DNA from: Streptomyces olivoverticillatus
GTDB lineage: Bacteria > Actinomycetota > Actinomycetes > Streptomycetales > Streptomycetaceae
Assembly (NCBI RefSeq): GCF_014203555.1
Contig: NZ_JACHJH010000004.1
Location: 434,001 to 498,000 of the forward strand
Reading direction: 5' to 3'
DNA length: 64,000 nucleotides
The first letter of the stretch is position 1, and each line of letters starts with the position of its first letter. Both the position numbers and the translations under genes were made by a program. A model generated the notes under the pieces. That model searched no databases, had not been told where the DNA came from, and saw nothing but the letters and a program-made list of their open reading frames with translations. Positions 7,399-15,849 of this stretch are shown here, piece by piece.

Positions 7399-8658
7399 TC
7401 ATGCCAGCCGGTAGACCGCGTCCTTCAGCTCGCGGATGCGCTCGTAGTCGGCCGTCAGCCGTTCTTCGCTCGTTGCCGTCAGGTGTGCGCGCAACGGGCT
7501 GGTCAGGAGGTCGACGGTCGGGCGGATACGGGCGCCGGGCTTGAGTTTGGCGGCCACCGTGTGGACGCTTTCGAGGCCGCGGATTTCCTCCACCACCGAC
7601 TCGTCGACCGATTCCACGACGCCTTCGAGCGTGGTGGGCGCGTTGTAGACGACGGCGGGCTGCAGCTTGCGGTAGATGCGGTTGCCGTATTCCGCCTGGA
7701 AGGCGTCCGGCTGGGTGAACGCCTGGGCCGTCAGGGCGGCTTGGTTGTGGCCGAGGCACACGTCGTGGAATCCGGCGTGGATGTTTCCGTTGAGCCGGGT
7801 GCCGATTTCGACGAGGGCCGGGCCCTCGGGCGTCACGATGACTTCGGCGTGTGCGGGGCCCCAGCGGACGTCGAGCGCGGCCAGGACCTCGTCGATGTAC
7901 GCGGTGAGTCCGGCGACCAGGGCGGTGTCCGGGTCGACGAGGATGTCGCGGTTGTAGATGTTCTTTCCGGAGGGGAGCAGCGTCTTCTCGTACTGCCAGA
8001 CGCCGCACGTGTAGCGCTGCCCGTCGCAGCTGACGGTGTCGACGATGTATTCGGTGCCCTTGAGATAGGACTGCACGAGGATTTCGCTGTTCGAGGCGCC
8101 GAAGATGTCCTGCGAGGAGAGGATGGCCTCGGCCGCGGAGACGACCTCTTCGGCGTTGTTGCAGATGCGGACGCCGTCCGACGCGGCCGAGCTGAGCGGC
8201 TTCACGACGACCGGGTACGTCGCGCTGCGCTCGGCCCATGCGGCGATGTCCGCCGGGTCGGCGCTCTTGAACTGCTGGGCGCAGCGGACGCCCGCCTTGC
8301 GCAGCGTCTCGATCATTTCGTACTTGTCCCGGCGGGCGCGCGAGAGCAGCGAGCCGTTGGTCGGGATGGCCAGCAGTTCGCTCAGCCGGTCCGCCATCGG
8401 CACGGCGCCGTCCTGGCCGGCGACGACGCAGACGGGGGAGTAGGGGCGCAGCCGGGCCGCCAGTTCCTCCATGTCGGAGCCGACGATGTTGGCCTCGTAG
8501 TCGGCCAGGTTCGGGGGCTGCATCGAGGTGATGAACTCCGGGGTGCTCTGCACGTGGACCAGGCGGGTGCCGGACTGTGCGAAGGCGGCGGGGTAGAAAT
8601 TGCCCGCGGAGTATCCGTCGACTACTACGGCGACGGGCGCGCTGCCGGTGGAGGTCAT
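7399..8658 (-). CDS. ATP-grasp ligase (amino-acid ligase-like)
   Basis: A 419-residue ATP-grasp enzyme. The nucleotide-binding lysine is K153 in YPVVVKPLSSAASDGVRI. The central hinge is ILVQSYLKGTEYIVD (about 194-206). The Mg/phosphate site is AEVIVTPEGPALVEIGTRLNGN, with Glu272, Glu284 and Asn290. Length and layout fit L-amino-acid ligases and related carboxylate-amine ligases that form an acyl phosphate and attack it with an amine. It is the last gene of a minus-strand operon after an amino-acid permease and an MFS transporter, so it probably builds the product that is exported (inference). Substrates cannot be read. Confidence 0.85.
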   Translation of the reverse strand: MTSTGSAPVAVVVDGYSAGNFYPAAFAQSGTRLVHVQSTPEFITSMQPPNLADYEANIVGSDMEELAARLRPYSPVCVVAGQDGAVPMADRLSELLAIPTNGSLLSRARRDKYEMIETLRKAGVRCAQQFKSADPADIAAWAERSATYPVVVKPLSSAASDGVRICNNAEEVVSAAEAILSSQDIFGASNSEILVQSYLKGTEYIVDTVSCDGQRYTCGVWQYEKTLLPSGKNIYNRDILVDPDTALVAGLTAYIDEVLAALDVRWGPAHAEVIVTPEGPALVEIGTRLNGNIHAGFHDVCLGHNQAALTAQAFTQPDAFQAEYGNRIYRKLQPAVVYNAPTTLEGVVESVDESVVEEIRGLESVHTVAAKLKPGARIRPTVDLLTSPLRAHLTATSEERLTADYERIRELKDAVYRLA

Positions 8659-8710
8659 GCTCGTCCTTCTGGGTCGGGAATTCTTGGCGGAATTGCTGGG
8701 TGGGGCGGGG

Positions 8711-9952
8711 TCAGGAGGCGGCCGGCACCTTGTCGGGTGCGGCGGTTTCTTCCATGAGTGCGTCCGGGCCCTCGGGAACGCGGAAGCCGGAGATCCTGGT
8801 CAGGGACTTGAAGCCGAGCGCAACGGCGAGCCCGAGCGCGAGCGCGGCCAGCCACAGGGCCGGGTAGCCGGCCGACTTCGCGAGGGCGATGCCGGCGGGG
8901 CCGCCGACGACGAACGCCGCGTTCCAGGCGAAGAAGAAGGACCCCTGGAAGGTGCTGACGCGCCCTTCCGGCGCCCGCTTGGCGATGAAGGTGGCCGAGA
9001 TCGGTGCCCACAGCACCTCGCCGATCGTCCAGACGACGGTGGCGACGATGAACATGGGGATGCCGTGCGCCAGGACGTTGAGCCCGAATCCGACGGCGAT
9101 GAATCCGCTCGCCAGCATCAGCGGGATCTCCTCGCGCATCCCGCCCACGACCCTGGGCACGAGGGGGAGCAGCACGACCGAGAGCACCGCGTTGACGGCC
9201 AGCACCAGGCCGATCTCGCCGGGGTCCAGCCCTTCCTCGCGCATGCCCAGCGGCAGCGTCGAGTTGACCTGGAGGTAGACGCAGGCCATGAGGAAGGTCA
9301 GGGCCAGGAAGACGACCAGCACCGGGACCCGGAAGGGTTCGGTGATGCCCCGGGCGGCGCTGCGCAGTACCGAGCCGCCTTCGCGCCGTTCGGCCGCGGG
9401 CCGTACGGCGTCGGCGGGCAGTGCGCAGACCAGTGCCGCGTAGATGCCGCTGCACGCGGCCCAGACGATGAACAGGGCGGGCGGGTAGAAGGACAGCAGG
9501 AGTCCGGAGAGGACGGGGCCCAGCGACATGCCGACGTTGAAGCCCACGAGGTAGAGGCTGTAGGCGCGGGAGAAGTCCTCCTGCGGCACGATCTTGGAGA
9601 TCATTCCGGCGCCGGCCGGCCGGTCGACCGCCGAGAGGAAGCCGGTGGCCAGGGCGAGCAGGCAGAGCGCGGCCATGTTGGTGGTCGCGAGGTAGAGCAG
9701 GGCCGTCGCGGCGGCGACGGGCTGGGCGGCGATGATCGTGCGGCGCGGTCCGATGGCGTCGGCGAGCGCGCCGCCGATCAGCCCGGAGGTGACGACTCCG
9801 GCGCCGAACAGGCCGACGATGAGGGGCGTCGTGCGGGAGTCGACGAGGTGGTCCTGCTCCAGGTAGAGGACCAGGAAGGCGGGGGCCAGGGTGCCGATCC
9901 GGTTGAAGGCCTGGCCGAACCACAGCAGCCAGAACGCTTTCGGAAGGCGCAT
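8711..9952 (-). CDS. MFS transporter
   Basis: A 413-residue protein with about 12 predicted membrane helices. It starts MRLPKAFWLLWFGQAFNRIGTLAPAFL and carries the MFS loop motif between helices 2 and 3 (GALADAIGPRRTII, about residue 61-74). It begins 3 bp after the APC permease stop, so the genes are translationally coupled, and 52 bp separate it from the ATP-grasp gene. Export of the cluster product or drug efflux is the natural guess from context. Confidence 0.85.
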   Translation of the reverse strand: MRLPKAFWLLWFGQAFNRIGTLAPAFLVLYLEQDHLVDSRTTPLIVGLFGAGVVTSGLIGGALADAIGPRRTIIAAQPVAAATALLYLATTNMAALCLLALATGFLSAVDRPAGAGMISKIVPQEDFSRAYSLYLVGFNVGMSLGPVLSGLLLSFYPPALFIVWAACSGIYAALVCALPADAVRPAAERREGGSVLRSAARGITEPFRVPVLVVFLALTFLMACVYLQVNSTLPLGMREEGLDPGEIGLVLAVNAVLSVVLLPLVPRVVGGMREEIPLMLASGFIAVGFGLNVLAHGIPMFIVATVVWTIGEVLWAPISATFIAKRAPEGRVSTFQGSFFFAWNAAFVVGGPAGIALAKSAGYPALWLAALALGLAVALGFKSLTRISGFRVPEGPDALMEETAAPDKVPAAS

Positions 9953-9955
9953 GGG

Positions 9956-11533
9956 TTACAGCCTCTCCGCGACGCTGCCGGCGGTCACGAGCTCGGGTGC
10001 GGCCTCCGGCGCGGCCTCCGGCGCGGCGGCCGGGGCGGCGGCCGGGGCGGCGGTGTCCAAGGCGGTCGCGGGCTCTGTCGCGCCCGGGGCGAGGCGGCTG
10101 CGGCGGCGCCCGTAGGCCGCGTAGAGCACCAGGCCCACGGCCAGCCAGACCACGAACGTCACCCAGGTCAGCAGCTGGAGGTTGAGCATCAGGTACAGGC
10201 AGGCGACGAAGGAGATGCCTGGCAGCAGCGGGACCAGCGGCATGCGGAAGGGGCGGGGCAGTTCGGGGCGGGTGCGGCGGAGGACGACGACGCCCACCGA
10301 GACCAGGGTGAAGGCGAAGAGGGTGCCGATGTTCACCAGGTCGGCCAGCACGCCGATGTCGACGAAGCCGGCCAGGACGGCCATGATGCCGCCGAGCACG
10401 AGCAGGCTGCGGTGCGGGGTCGCGAACCGCGGGTGGATCTTGGCGAAGGACGGCGGCAGCAGCCGGTCGCGGCTCATTGCGAGCAGGACGCGGCTCTGTC
10501 CCCGGATGCTCACCATGCACACGGTCACCAGGCCGACGACGACGCCCACGCTGATCATCCCGCCGACGGCCGGATGCCCGACGGCCTTGAACGCGTCCGC
10601 GACCGGAGCCTCGACCGACAGGCTCTTGTAGGACTGCATGCCGGTGATGACGACGCTCACGGCCACGTACAGCACGGTGACCACGAGCAGGGAGCCGAGC
10701 AGGCCGATCGGCACGTCGCGCTGGGGCTTGCGGGTCTCCTCGGCGGAGGTCGCCACGACGTCGAAGCCGATGTACGACACGAACACCATGGCCGCGGCGG
10801 TCACCACGCCGCTGATGCCGAAGGCCGAGGGGGAGCCGCCGCCGAGCCACTGCAGCAGCGGCTCGCTCATCCCGGAGGCTGCCCTGCTCGGTTGCGAAGG
10901 AGGCACGAACGGCGAGTAGTTGGAGGCCTTGACGAAGAAGACGCCGACGCCGATCACGAAGAGGACGACCGTGAGCTTGACGGCGACCAGTGCGCGCGTG
11001 GCGCCCTTGGACACCGTGCCGCCCAGGATCAGTACGCCCACCAGGGCCACGATGAGCAGCGCGGCCGGAAGGTTGACCACGGACCCCTTGCCGCCGCTGA
11101 TCGCCTGCGGCAGGTGGACGCCCACGGTGTCCAGCATCGACTGCAGGTATCCGGACCAGCCGACGGCCACCACGCAGGCGGACAGGGTGAGTTCGAGCAT
11201 CATGGCCCAGCCGATGATCCAGGCAGCCAGTTCGCCCAGCGTGGCGTAGGCAAAGGTGTAGGCCGATCCCGCCACCGGCAGGGAGGAGGCGAGCTCCGCG
11301 TAGCACAGTGCGGCGCACCCGCAGACGATCGCGGCCAGCACGAAGGAGACGGCCACTGCGGGGCCCGCCATCTGCCGTGCCACCTGTCCGGTGAAGACGA
11401 AGATGCCGGTGCCGAGAATCATGCCGACGCCGGTGACGATGAGGTCGAACCACCCCAGGTCCCGGCGCATACGTCCATTGCCGTCGGCGCCCTGTGCATC
11501 CTGGAGCGCCTGCTCAACTGTCTTTATTCGCAC
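9956..11533 (-). CDS. APC-superfamily amino-acid permease (CAT-like)
   Basis: A 525-residue, 12-14 helix permease. The N-terminal RIKTVEQALQDA...LGWFDLIVTGVGMILGTGIFVFTG matches cationic amino-acid transporters, including the GxGxIxGTGIF unwound-helix motif. The start is a GTG at 11533; the ATG 20 codons later would cut into the conserved N-terminus. The last 40 residues or so are an Ala/Pro/Glu repeat (APAAAPEAAPEAAPEL) from a short tandem DNA repeat. It heads the operon with the MFS and ATP-grasp genes, suggesting amino-acid uptake for the pathway. Confidence 0.85.
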   Translation of the reverse strand: MRIKTVEQALQDAQGADGNGRMRRDLGWFDLIVTGVGMILGTGIFVFTGQVARQMAGPAVAVSFVLAAIVCGCAALCYAELASSLPVAGSAYTFAYATLGELAAWIIGWAMMLELTLSACVVAVGWSGYLQSMLDTVGVHLPQAISGGKGSVVNLPAALLIVALVGVLILGGTVSKGATRALVAVKLTVVLFVIGVGVFFVKASNYSPFVPPSQPSRAASGMSEPLLQWLGGGSPSAFGISGVVTAAAMVFVSYIGFDVVATSAEETRKPQRDVPIGLLGSLLVVTVLYVAVSVVITGMQSYKSLSVEAPVADAFKAVGHPAVGGMISVGVVVGLVTVCMVSIRGQSRVLLAMSRDRLLPPSFAKIHPRFATPHRSLLVLGGIMAVLAGFVDIGVLADLVNIGTLFAFTLVSVGVVVLRRTRPELPRPFRMPLVPLLPGISFVACLYLMLNLQLLTWVTFVVWLAVGLVLYAAYGRRRSRLAPGATEPATALDTAAPAAAPAAAPEAAPEAAPELVTAGSVAERL

Positions 11534-11694
11534 GGTGCCATCGCAATCTGGTCCTCGCGGTGCGTTCTCCGAAGTTCCGGGCCACCGTACTGCCGCGAAT
11601 GGCCCTCAGGGCCGTTTCTTTGAGCGCATGAGAGTGGCCTTTCAGCGCGCCAACCGTGTGCGTTTACCGGCGCTTTAGCGGCCCGGCACACGAA

Positions 11695-11722
11695 ACGGCC
11701 CGCCGGAAATCCGACGGGCCGT
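11695..11722 (-). terminator. terminator after SARP gene
   Basis: ACGGCCCG (11695-11702) pairs with CGGGCCGT (11715-11722), with an inner CGG/CCG. It lies 40 bp beyond the SARP stop codon and separates that gene from the APC operon. Confidence 0.65.
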
Positions 11723-11762
11723 CACAGACTATATGTAGGGACCAACCAGGTCCCTTTGTGCG

Positions 11763-12560
11763 TCACACCACAGAGGCGAAGAGGCCGTTCTTGCGCTCTT
11801 CCAGCCAGCTCTCCCGATTGAGAATTGCATGGTGCAGCTTGTTGAGCCGCTGCCCGGGATCCATTCCCAGATGCTCGACGAGCGTCTGGCGCAGCCCGTG
11901 ATACGTGGAAAGCGCCTCGGCGGCCCGGCCGTTGCGGTAAAGGGCGGTCATCAGCAGGCCCTGGATCTTCTCGCGCTTGGGGTATTGCAGCGCCAGCCGG
12001 CGCAGGTCGCTGAGGACCATGAGCTCCCTGCCCAGCAGCAGATCGATCTCCAGCTTGCGCTCGTAGGCGGACATCCACGCCTCGTCCAGGACGATCCCCA
12101 GCTCGCGCAGCGACGGGACGTCGCGCAGGTCGACCAGGGCGGGGCCGCGCCAGAGGGCGAGCGCGCGCTGCAGGTTCTGCGCCTCGCGCTCCAGGCCGGG
12201 CCGGTCCTCCGGGTGCGGGGCGCCCTTGCGCTGGGTGAGCCGGAGGAATTCGTCGAGGTCGAAGCCGTTGTCGCCCAGGTGCAGGACGTACCCCGGCAGG
12301 CTGGTGGAGAGGCTGCCCGAGGCGAAGCCGGCTCCGGCCAGGTGCTTGCGCAGCTTGGAGATGTAGACCTGGAGCGCCGCGCGGGCCGTGGGCGGCGCCT
12401 CGCCGCCCCACAGGCAGTCCACCAGATCGGCCACCGAAAGGCATTGGCCGTGCTTGGAGACCAGCAGGGCCAGCAGGGCTCTCTGCTTCAAGGGCCGTGG
12501 CGTGCAGATGGTTTCGTCGTCGGCTGCTATTTCGAAGTGGCCAAGGATTCTGAATTCCAT
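11763..12560 (-). CDS. SARP-family transcriptional activator
   Basis: A 265-residue protein. Residues 1-95 form an OmpR-type winged HTH (MEFRILGHFEIAADDETI...RALLALLVSKHG...VYISKLRKHL), and residues about 100-245 a bacterial transcriptional activation (BTAD) domain (FDLDEFLRL...YERKLEIDLLLGRE...ALYRNGRAAEALSTYHGLR). This is the short, pathway-specific SARP type. I chose the ATG at 12560 with GGGGGAG upstream; the open frame extends further but lacks family sequence. SARPs bind tandem heptamers with 11-bp spacing, and such an array lies in the divergent promoter region at 12833-12909. Confidence 0.92.
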   Translation of the reverse strand: MEFRILGHFEIAADDETICTPRPLKQRALLALLVSKHGQCLSVADLVDCLWGGEAPPTARAALQVYISKLRKHLAGAGFASGSLSTSLPGYVLHLGDNGFDLDEFLRLTQRKGAPHPEDRPGLEREAQNLQRALALWRGPALVDLRDVPSLRELGIVLDEAWMSAYERKLEIDLLLGRELMVLSDLRRLALQYPKREKIQGLLMTALYRNGRAAEALSTYHGLRQTLVEHLGMDPGQRLNKLHHAILNRESWLEERKNGLFASVV

Positions 12561-12832
12561 TACGACTCCCCCATCGTTCCGCTCGGGACGCTTCCAAGCA
12601 GCGACGCCAAGCACGAGCGAAGCTACACGTCGGGGAACCTCCCCACATCCGCGTACGGGCGTGCGCGAAGGGCACTCCCCAGTGCTGCCAAGGGGGAGCG
12701 GCGACCGGGCGGCTCGCGGCCCGTCACCACTTTGGCAACTTTCCCCCCGGGACCGGCCCCCGTGCACCGGACCCGCGTCGTCCGCCGCAGGGCGGCATGT
12801 CCGGCGCCGCCACCCAAAGGGCCGCCAAAGCC

Positions 12833-12909
12833 CGGCAGAAGGACGGCAGAAGGCCCGGAAACGCGGCCGTTTCCAGGCCGCTTCCAGGCCGTTTCCGGGC
12901 CGTCCGCGG
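12833..12909. promoter_or_regulatory. 11-bp tandem repeats, candidate SARP operator
   Basis: Seven consecutive 11-bp registers. The first two are CGGCAGAAGGA and CGGCAGAAGGC. One register is degenerate, then come GCCGTTTCCAG, GCCGCTTCCAG and GCCGTTTCCGG, and a partial GCCGTCCGCGG. The array ends 15 bp before a possible -10 (TACGCT, 12925-12930) of the 2OG-oxygenase gene. SARP operators are direct repeats with 11-bp (one helical turn) spacing just upstream of -10, so placement and period both fit. Confidence 0.6.
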
Positions 12910-12968
12910 CCGCAATCCGCGATCTACGCTGTGCAGCGAATTGATCGGCCATCGAAAAGGATTCGGCA

Positions 12969-13820
12969 ATGCTGACCGCTGCAACCCCCGCCATTTCGCC
13001 CTTCGGTGAGCTGGCGAACCCGCGTGTCATCGAGGCGGAGCGAATTACCAGGGCGGACCTCCTCGCCCTGGCGCACGGCGACGCCATTGCGATCGTCGTC
13101 CGCCGTTACTGCCCGCAGGACCTGTGCGAGCGTGCCACCGAGCAGCTCATGAAGGACCGCCTCTACGGCGAGTACGCGAACGTCCCGGGCGTCCACAAGT
13201 GGGGCCTGAACACCTACGAGGGCCTGTCCACCGCGGAGCGCGAGAAGCGCTACTTCAACGAGGCCGTCGCCGCCGTGCAGTCGCTGCGCGACGCCTGGTC
13301 CCCCTTCCTCTCGCCCATCGACCGGCTGCGCCTGGAGCTCCAGGAGGGCTGGCCGGGCGGTGCCAACATGGAGCACCTGGACGGCAACCCGCTCTTCGTC
13401 GGCCAGGCCCGCGTCTTCCAGGAGGGCAACGGGGCCATCCCCCACCAGGACTTCCTCTCCTGGGAGCTGGAGGACCTGCGCCGCGAGGCCCGCGCCGACG
13501 GCAAGCCCGAGCTGCTGACCCAGATGACCGCCAACCTCTACCTGCAGACGGCCGAGGAGGGCGGCGAGCTCGAGCTGTGGTCGCGCGGCTACGAGCACGC
13601 CGAGTACGACGCGCTGCGCATCACCGCGGACAGCTACGGACTCAACCGCGACCTGATCCCGGCGCCCGCCGTGGCCCTCAAGCCCGAGGCCGGCATGCTG
13701 ATCCTCTCGCACGCCTCCCGCATCCACGCCGTCCGCCCGTCCAAGGGCCGCGACCGCGCCGCGGTGAGCTTCTTCATCGGTGTGCGCGGCACCGACCAGC
13801 CCCTGACGTACTGGAGCTGA
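12969..13820 (+). CDS. 2-oxoglutarate/Fe(II)-dependent oxygenase
   Basis: A 283-residue double-stranded beta-helix oxygenase. Candidate Fe ligands are His159 and Asp161 in the HxD motif of GAIPHQDFLSWE, and His253 in SRIHAVRPS. Arg263 in DRAAVSFF is the likely 2OG-binding arginine. An intact HxD (not HxA/HxG) argues for a hydroxylase or desaturase rather than a halogenase. Parts (YFNEAVAAVQSLRDAWSP, MTANLYLQ, DSYGLNRDLI) recall free-amino-acid oxygenases of the BesD group from memory; this needs a database search. SD AAAAGG lies 8 nt upstream. The promoter carries the SARP-type repeats. Confidence 0.82.
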   Translation: MLTAATPAISPFGELANPRVIEAERITRADLLALAHGDAIAIVVRRYCPQDLCERATEQLMKDRLYGEYANVPGVHKWGLNTYEGLSTAEREKRYFNEAVAAVQSLRDAWSPFLSPIDRLRLELQEGWPGGANMEHLDGNPLFVGQARVFQEGNGAIPHQDFLSWELEDLRREARADGKPELLTQMTANLYLQTAEEGGELELWSRGYEHAEYDALRITADSYGLNRDLIPAPAVALKPEAGMLILSHASRIHAVRPSKGRDRAAVSFFIGVRGTDQPLTYWS

Positions 13821-13912
13821 GCACGCAGCGGTACGGGGCGGTCCGCGCGGACCGCCCCCGTGCCTCCACGACTCTTCACGCACGACTGCACGGAACGGAC
13901 GAGGGAACGACC

Positions 13913-14830
13913 ATGAAGTGCCGGGACACCGCTGCGGGCCGGCAGGCGCTCAATCCCCATGCGCGGCAACGGCTGACGGCCGCTCTCGAAGATCTCTGCG
14001 CCCACAAGGCGGGGCTGGCCGCTGCGCTTCTCGCCCTGTCCCGTCGCGCCCCCGGCGACGGCCACCGCGAGACGCTGCGCGCCCACAGCGCTGAGCAGCG
14101 CCGCCACGCCACGCTCTGCGGACAGTGGCTGGCGCGGCTGCGGCGGGAGGAGCAGTCGGCGTACGGCGTGCCGCCGCCGCGCCGCGTCTGCGTACCGGCC
14201 TTCGGCCCGGACGCGGTCGCGCACTCCGGCTGGCACGAGGGCCTGGTCGCCTGTTACCTGACCGGACTCGGCGTCCTGACGGCCGCGGCCCTGCGCTCGC
14301 TGCGGCACACCGCGCGCACGGCCGGCGTGCTCTCTTCCCACGGCTCTTCCCACGGCTCTTCCCACGGCACTTCCCACGGGCCTTCCTTCGGCTCGCCCCT
14401 CGGCCCGTCCCTCGACTCCGCCCTCGCGGGGATGGCGCGCGAGGACGCCGGGCAACTGGCGTACGGCCTGACGGTCGCCCGTGACGGCGCGCTGTCCGGG
14501 CACGCCGAGGGCATCGCCGCCGCCTGCCTCGACGGCATCGACGCGGCCGCCCGCGCGCTGGTGAACCCGGGGCGGCAGGTGATGACCCCCATGGTGCCGG
14601 TGGCCCTGGCCCAGCGCGCCCGGACGCTGGACGACCGGTGGAACGCGGCCCGCGAGGAGGCCGTCGGCCACCTGGTCCGCAGCGGCCTGGAGGCGTACGG
14701 GGAGCAAGCCCGGCGCCGCTGGGACGCGGCGCTGGACCGGGCCTTCGACGAGTACCGCGAGCGGTGGGGCACGCAGCACTTCGTGCAGCGGGCGCAGGCG
14801 GCGGGCCTGCTCACCCCAGCCGCGCGGTGA
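13913..14830 (+). CDS. alpha-helical hypothetical protein, possibly ferritin-like
   Basis: A 305-residue mostly helical protein that I do not recognise. Helices such as LEDLCAHKAGLAAALLALSRR and LRAHSAEQRRHATLCGQWLARL carry Glu/His residues reminiscent of a ferritin-like or haem-oxygenase-like di-iron bundle, but the E-to-H spacing is i+4, not the classical ExxH. A Ser-His-Gly repeat (SSHGSSHGSSHGTSHG, about 140-156) interrupts the fold and comes from a 12-bp tandem DNA repeat. It follows the 2OG oxygenase by 92 bp and is probably cotranscribed. Its 3' end overlaps the convergent afsA-like gene by 20 bp. Confidence 0.6.
   Translation: MKCRDTAAGRQALNPHARQRLTAALEDLCAHKAGLAAALLALSRRAPGDGHRETLRAHSAEQRRHATLCGQWLARLRREEQSAYGVPPPRRVCVPAFGPDAVAHSGWHEGLVACYLTGLGVLTAAALRSLRHTARTAGVLSSHGSSHGSSHGTSHGPSFGSPLGPSLDSALAGMAREDAGQLAYGLTVARDGALSGHAEGIAAACLDGIDAAARALVNPGRQVMTPMVPVALAQRARTLDDRWNAAREEAVGHLVRSGLEAYGEQARRRWDAALDRAFDEYRERWGTQHFVQRAQAAGLLTPAAR
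14333..14380 (+). repeat. 12-bp tandem repeat inside CDS, four copies
   Basis: TCTTCCCACGGC is repeated three times exactly and once as ACTTCCCACGGG. It encodes SSHG units in the 305-residue protein. Copy number is likely variable between strains. Confidence 0.9.
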
Positions 14831-15728
14831 CCGTGGCGGCGAACACCTCGTGACCGTGCTGGGTCGCCACGACCCGCACGGCCGCATCGTCGCCCTCCCG
14901 CTCCAGCACTTCGCTCTCGATCCAGCACGGCGCGTCGAACTCCACGTACCGGTGGAACGCGCTCTCCATCCCGGTGACCAGCGCGCAGTGCGGGTAGAGC
15001 GCTTCGTGCGCCGCCTGCCGCGCCGCCTCCAGCAGCAGCATGCCCGGCGCGTGGTCGACCGGGTGGTCGAAGAGCACCGGATGGTTCAGGTCCATGCGCA
15101 GCTGGAAGCGGTGCGCCGTGGCGCTGGGTGAGAGCACCACGTCCTGGAACCGTTCGCGGCCCATGCGCCGGGGCGGCGCCGGGGGCGCCAGCGCGACGCA
15201 GCGCGCCGCGGCCTGCCCGAGGTCGGCGTAGGAGCCGCGCAGGCGGGTGTAGACGTTCGGCGACTGGCTGGCGAAACGGGTGGCCGCGGTGCCCAACTGC
15301 ACGCCGTCACGCATCAGGACGACGTCCATGCGCAGGGCGGCCAGCCGGCCCCCGCGCCGGGTGACATCACTGCACTGGATGTGCATCTCGATCTCGGCCG
15401 GAAGCGCCGCGCAGGTCAGGGCTGCGGGGTCGGCAGTCCAGTTGAGGTCGTCCCATATCTGGCGATGTCCGAAGGGGACGTCGTAGCCGAGGTGGCTGAG
15501 CAGCGGAATGGTCTGGCGGACGGTCTCCGCCAGGAGCAGCGGATCGTGCCGCCCGTTCACGGCGCCGTAGTAGCTGTGGGCGCGGGGCCACTGCGCGGTG
15601 ACGGTGAAGGCGTCGCCGTCCAGCGCCTCCCAGCCGGTGACCAGTACTTCGCTCTGCGCTGCCTTGTGCACGTACTGCCGCGGGATCGCGGTCCCGGCGT
15701 GCGGGTGCTGCGCAGTGAGGACGAGCAT
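14811..15728 (-). CDS. AfsA-type gamma-butyrolactone synthase
   Basis: A 305-residue protein with two AfsA hot-dog repeats (about 20-140 and 175-295). The first includes VHKAAQSEVLVTGW and AQWPRAHSYYG, the second LRMDLNHPVLFDHPVDHAPGMLLLEAARQAA. AfsA condenses a beta-ketoacyl chain with dihydroxyacetone phosphate, the first step to A-factor-type signals. I chose the ATG at 15728 with GGGGGAA five bases upstream. It is divergent from a GBL-receptor gene, the classic arrangement, and a palindromic receptor-type site lies between them. Confidence 0.92.
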   Translation of the reverse strand: MLVLTAQHPHAGTAIPRQYVHKAAQSEVLVTGWEALDGDAFTVTAQWPRAHSYYGAVNGRHDPLLLAETVRQTIPLLSHLGYDVPFGHRQIWDDLNWTADPAALTCAALPAEIEMHIQCSDVTRRGGRLAALRMDVVLMRDGVQLGTAATRFASQSPNVYTRLRGSYADLGQAAARCVALAPPAPPRRMGRERFQDVVLSPSATAHRFQLRMDLNHPVLFDHPVDHAPGMLLLEAARQAAHEALYPHCALVTGMESAFHRYVEFDAPCWIESEVLEREGDDAAVRVVATQHGHEVFAATVTARLG

Positions 15729-15814
15729 GAGTTTCCCCCGAAAGCGTCTCTGCGTCCGCGTGGTCCCCCCAGCGGACTGCTGACTGCCGCGTTGAACGCG
15801 CTGTCCCGTAAGAT

Positions 15815-15832
15815 AAAGAACGATCGTTTTTT
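15815..15832. promoter_or_regulatory. autoregulatory element-like palindrome
   Basis: AAAGAACGA and TCGTTTTTT form an 18-bp inverted repeat with one mismatch around AACGATCGTT. It lies between the divergent afsA-like and receptor genes, just upstream of the receptor SD. AT-flanked AAC...GTT palindromes of this kind are bound by GBL receptors (ARE boxes). Confidence 0.6.
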
Positions 15833-15849
15833 TGTCGAGAGGTGCCGGG

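Noticed and set aside
9956..10080. Separate repeat element at the end of the APC permease gene
   Set aside because: It is an in-frame Ala/Pro/Glu coding repeat of the C-terminal tail, not an independent element.
8600..11623. Very long open frame on the plus strand opposite the MFS and APC genes
   Set aside because: It mirrors the GC-rich codons of two clear membrane-transporter genes on the minus strand; its own translation is low-complexity Gly/Asp/Gln/His with no domain.
12969..13820. Radical halogenase
   Set aside because: The Fe site has an intact HxD carboxylate; halogenases of this fold have Ala or Gly there.
14333..14380. CRISPR or regulatory repeat array
   Set aside because: The 12-bp repeats are contiguous, in frame and encode SSHG; there are no spacers.
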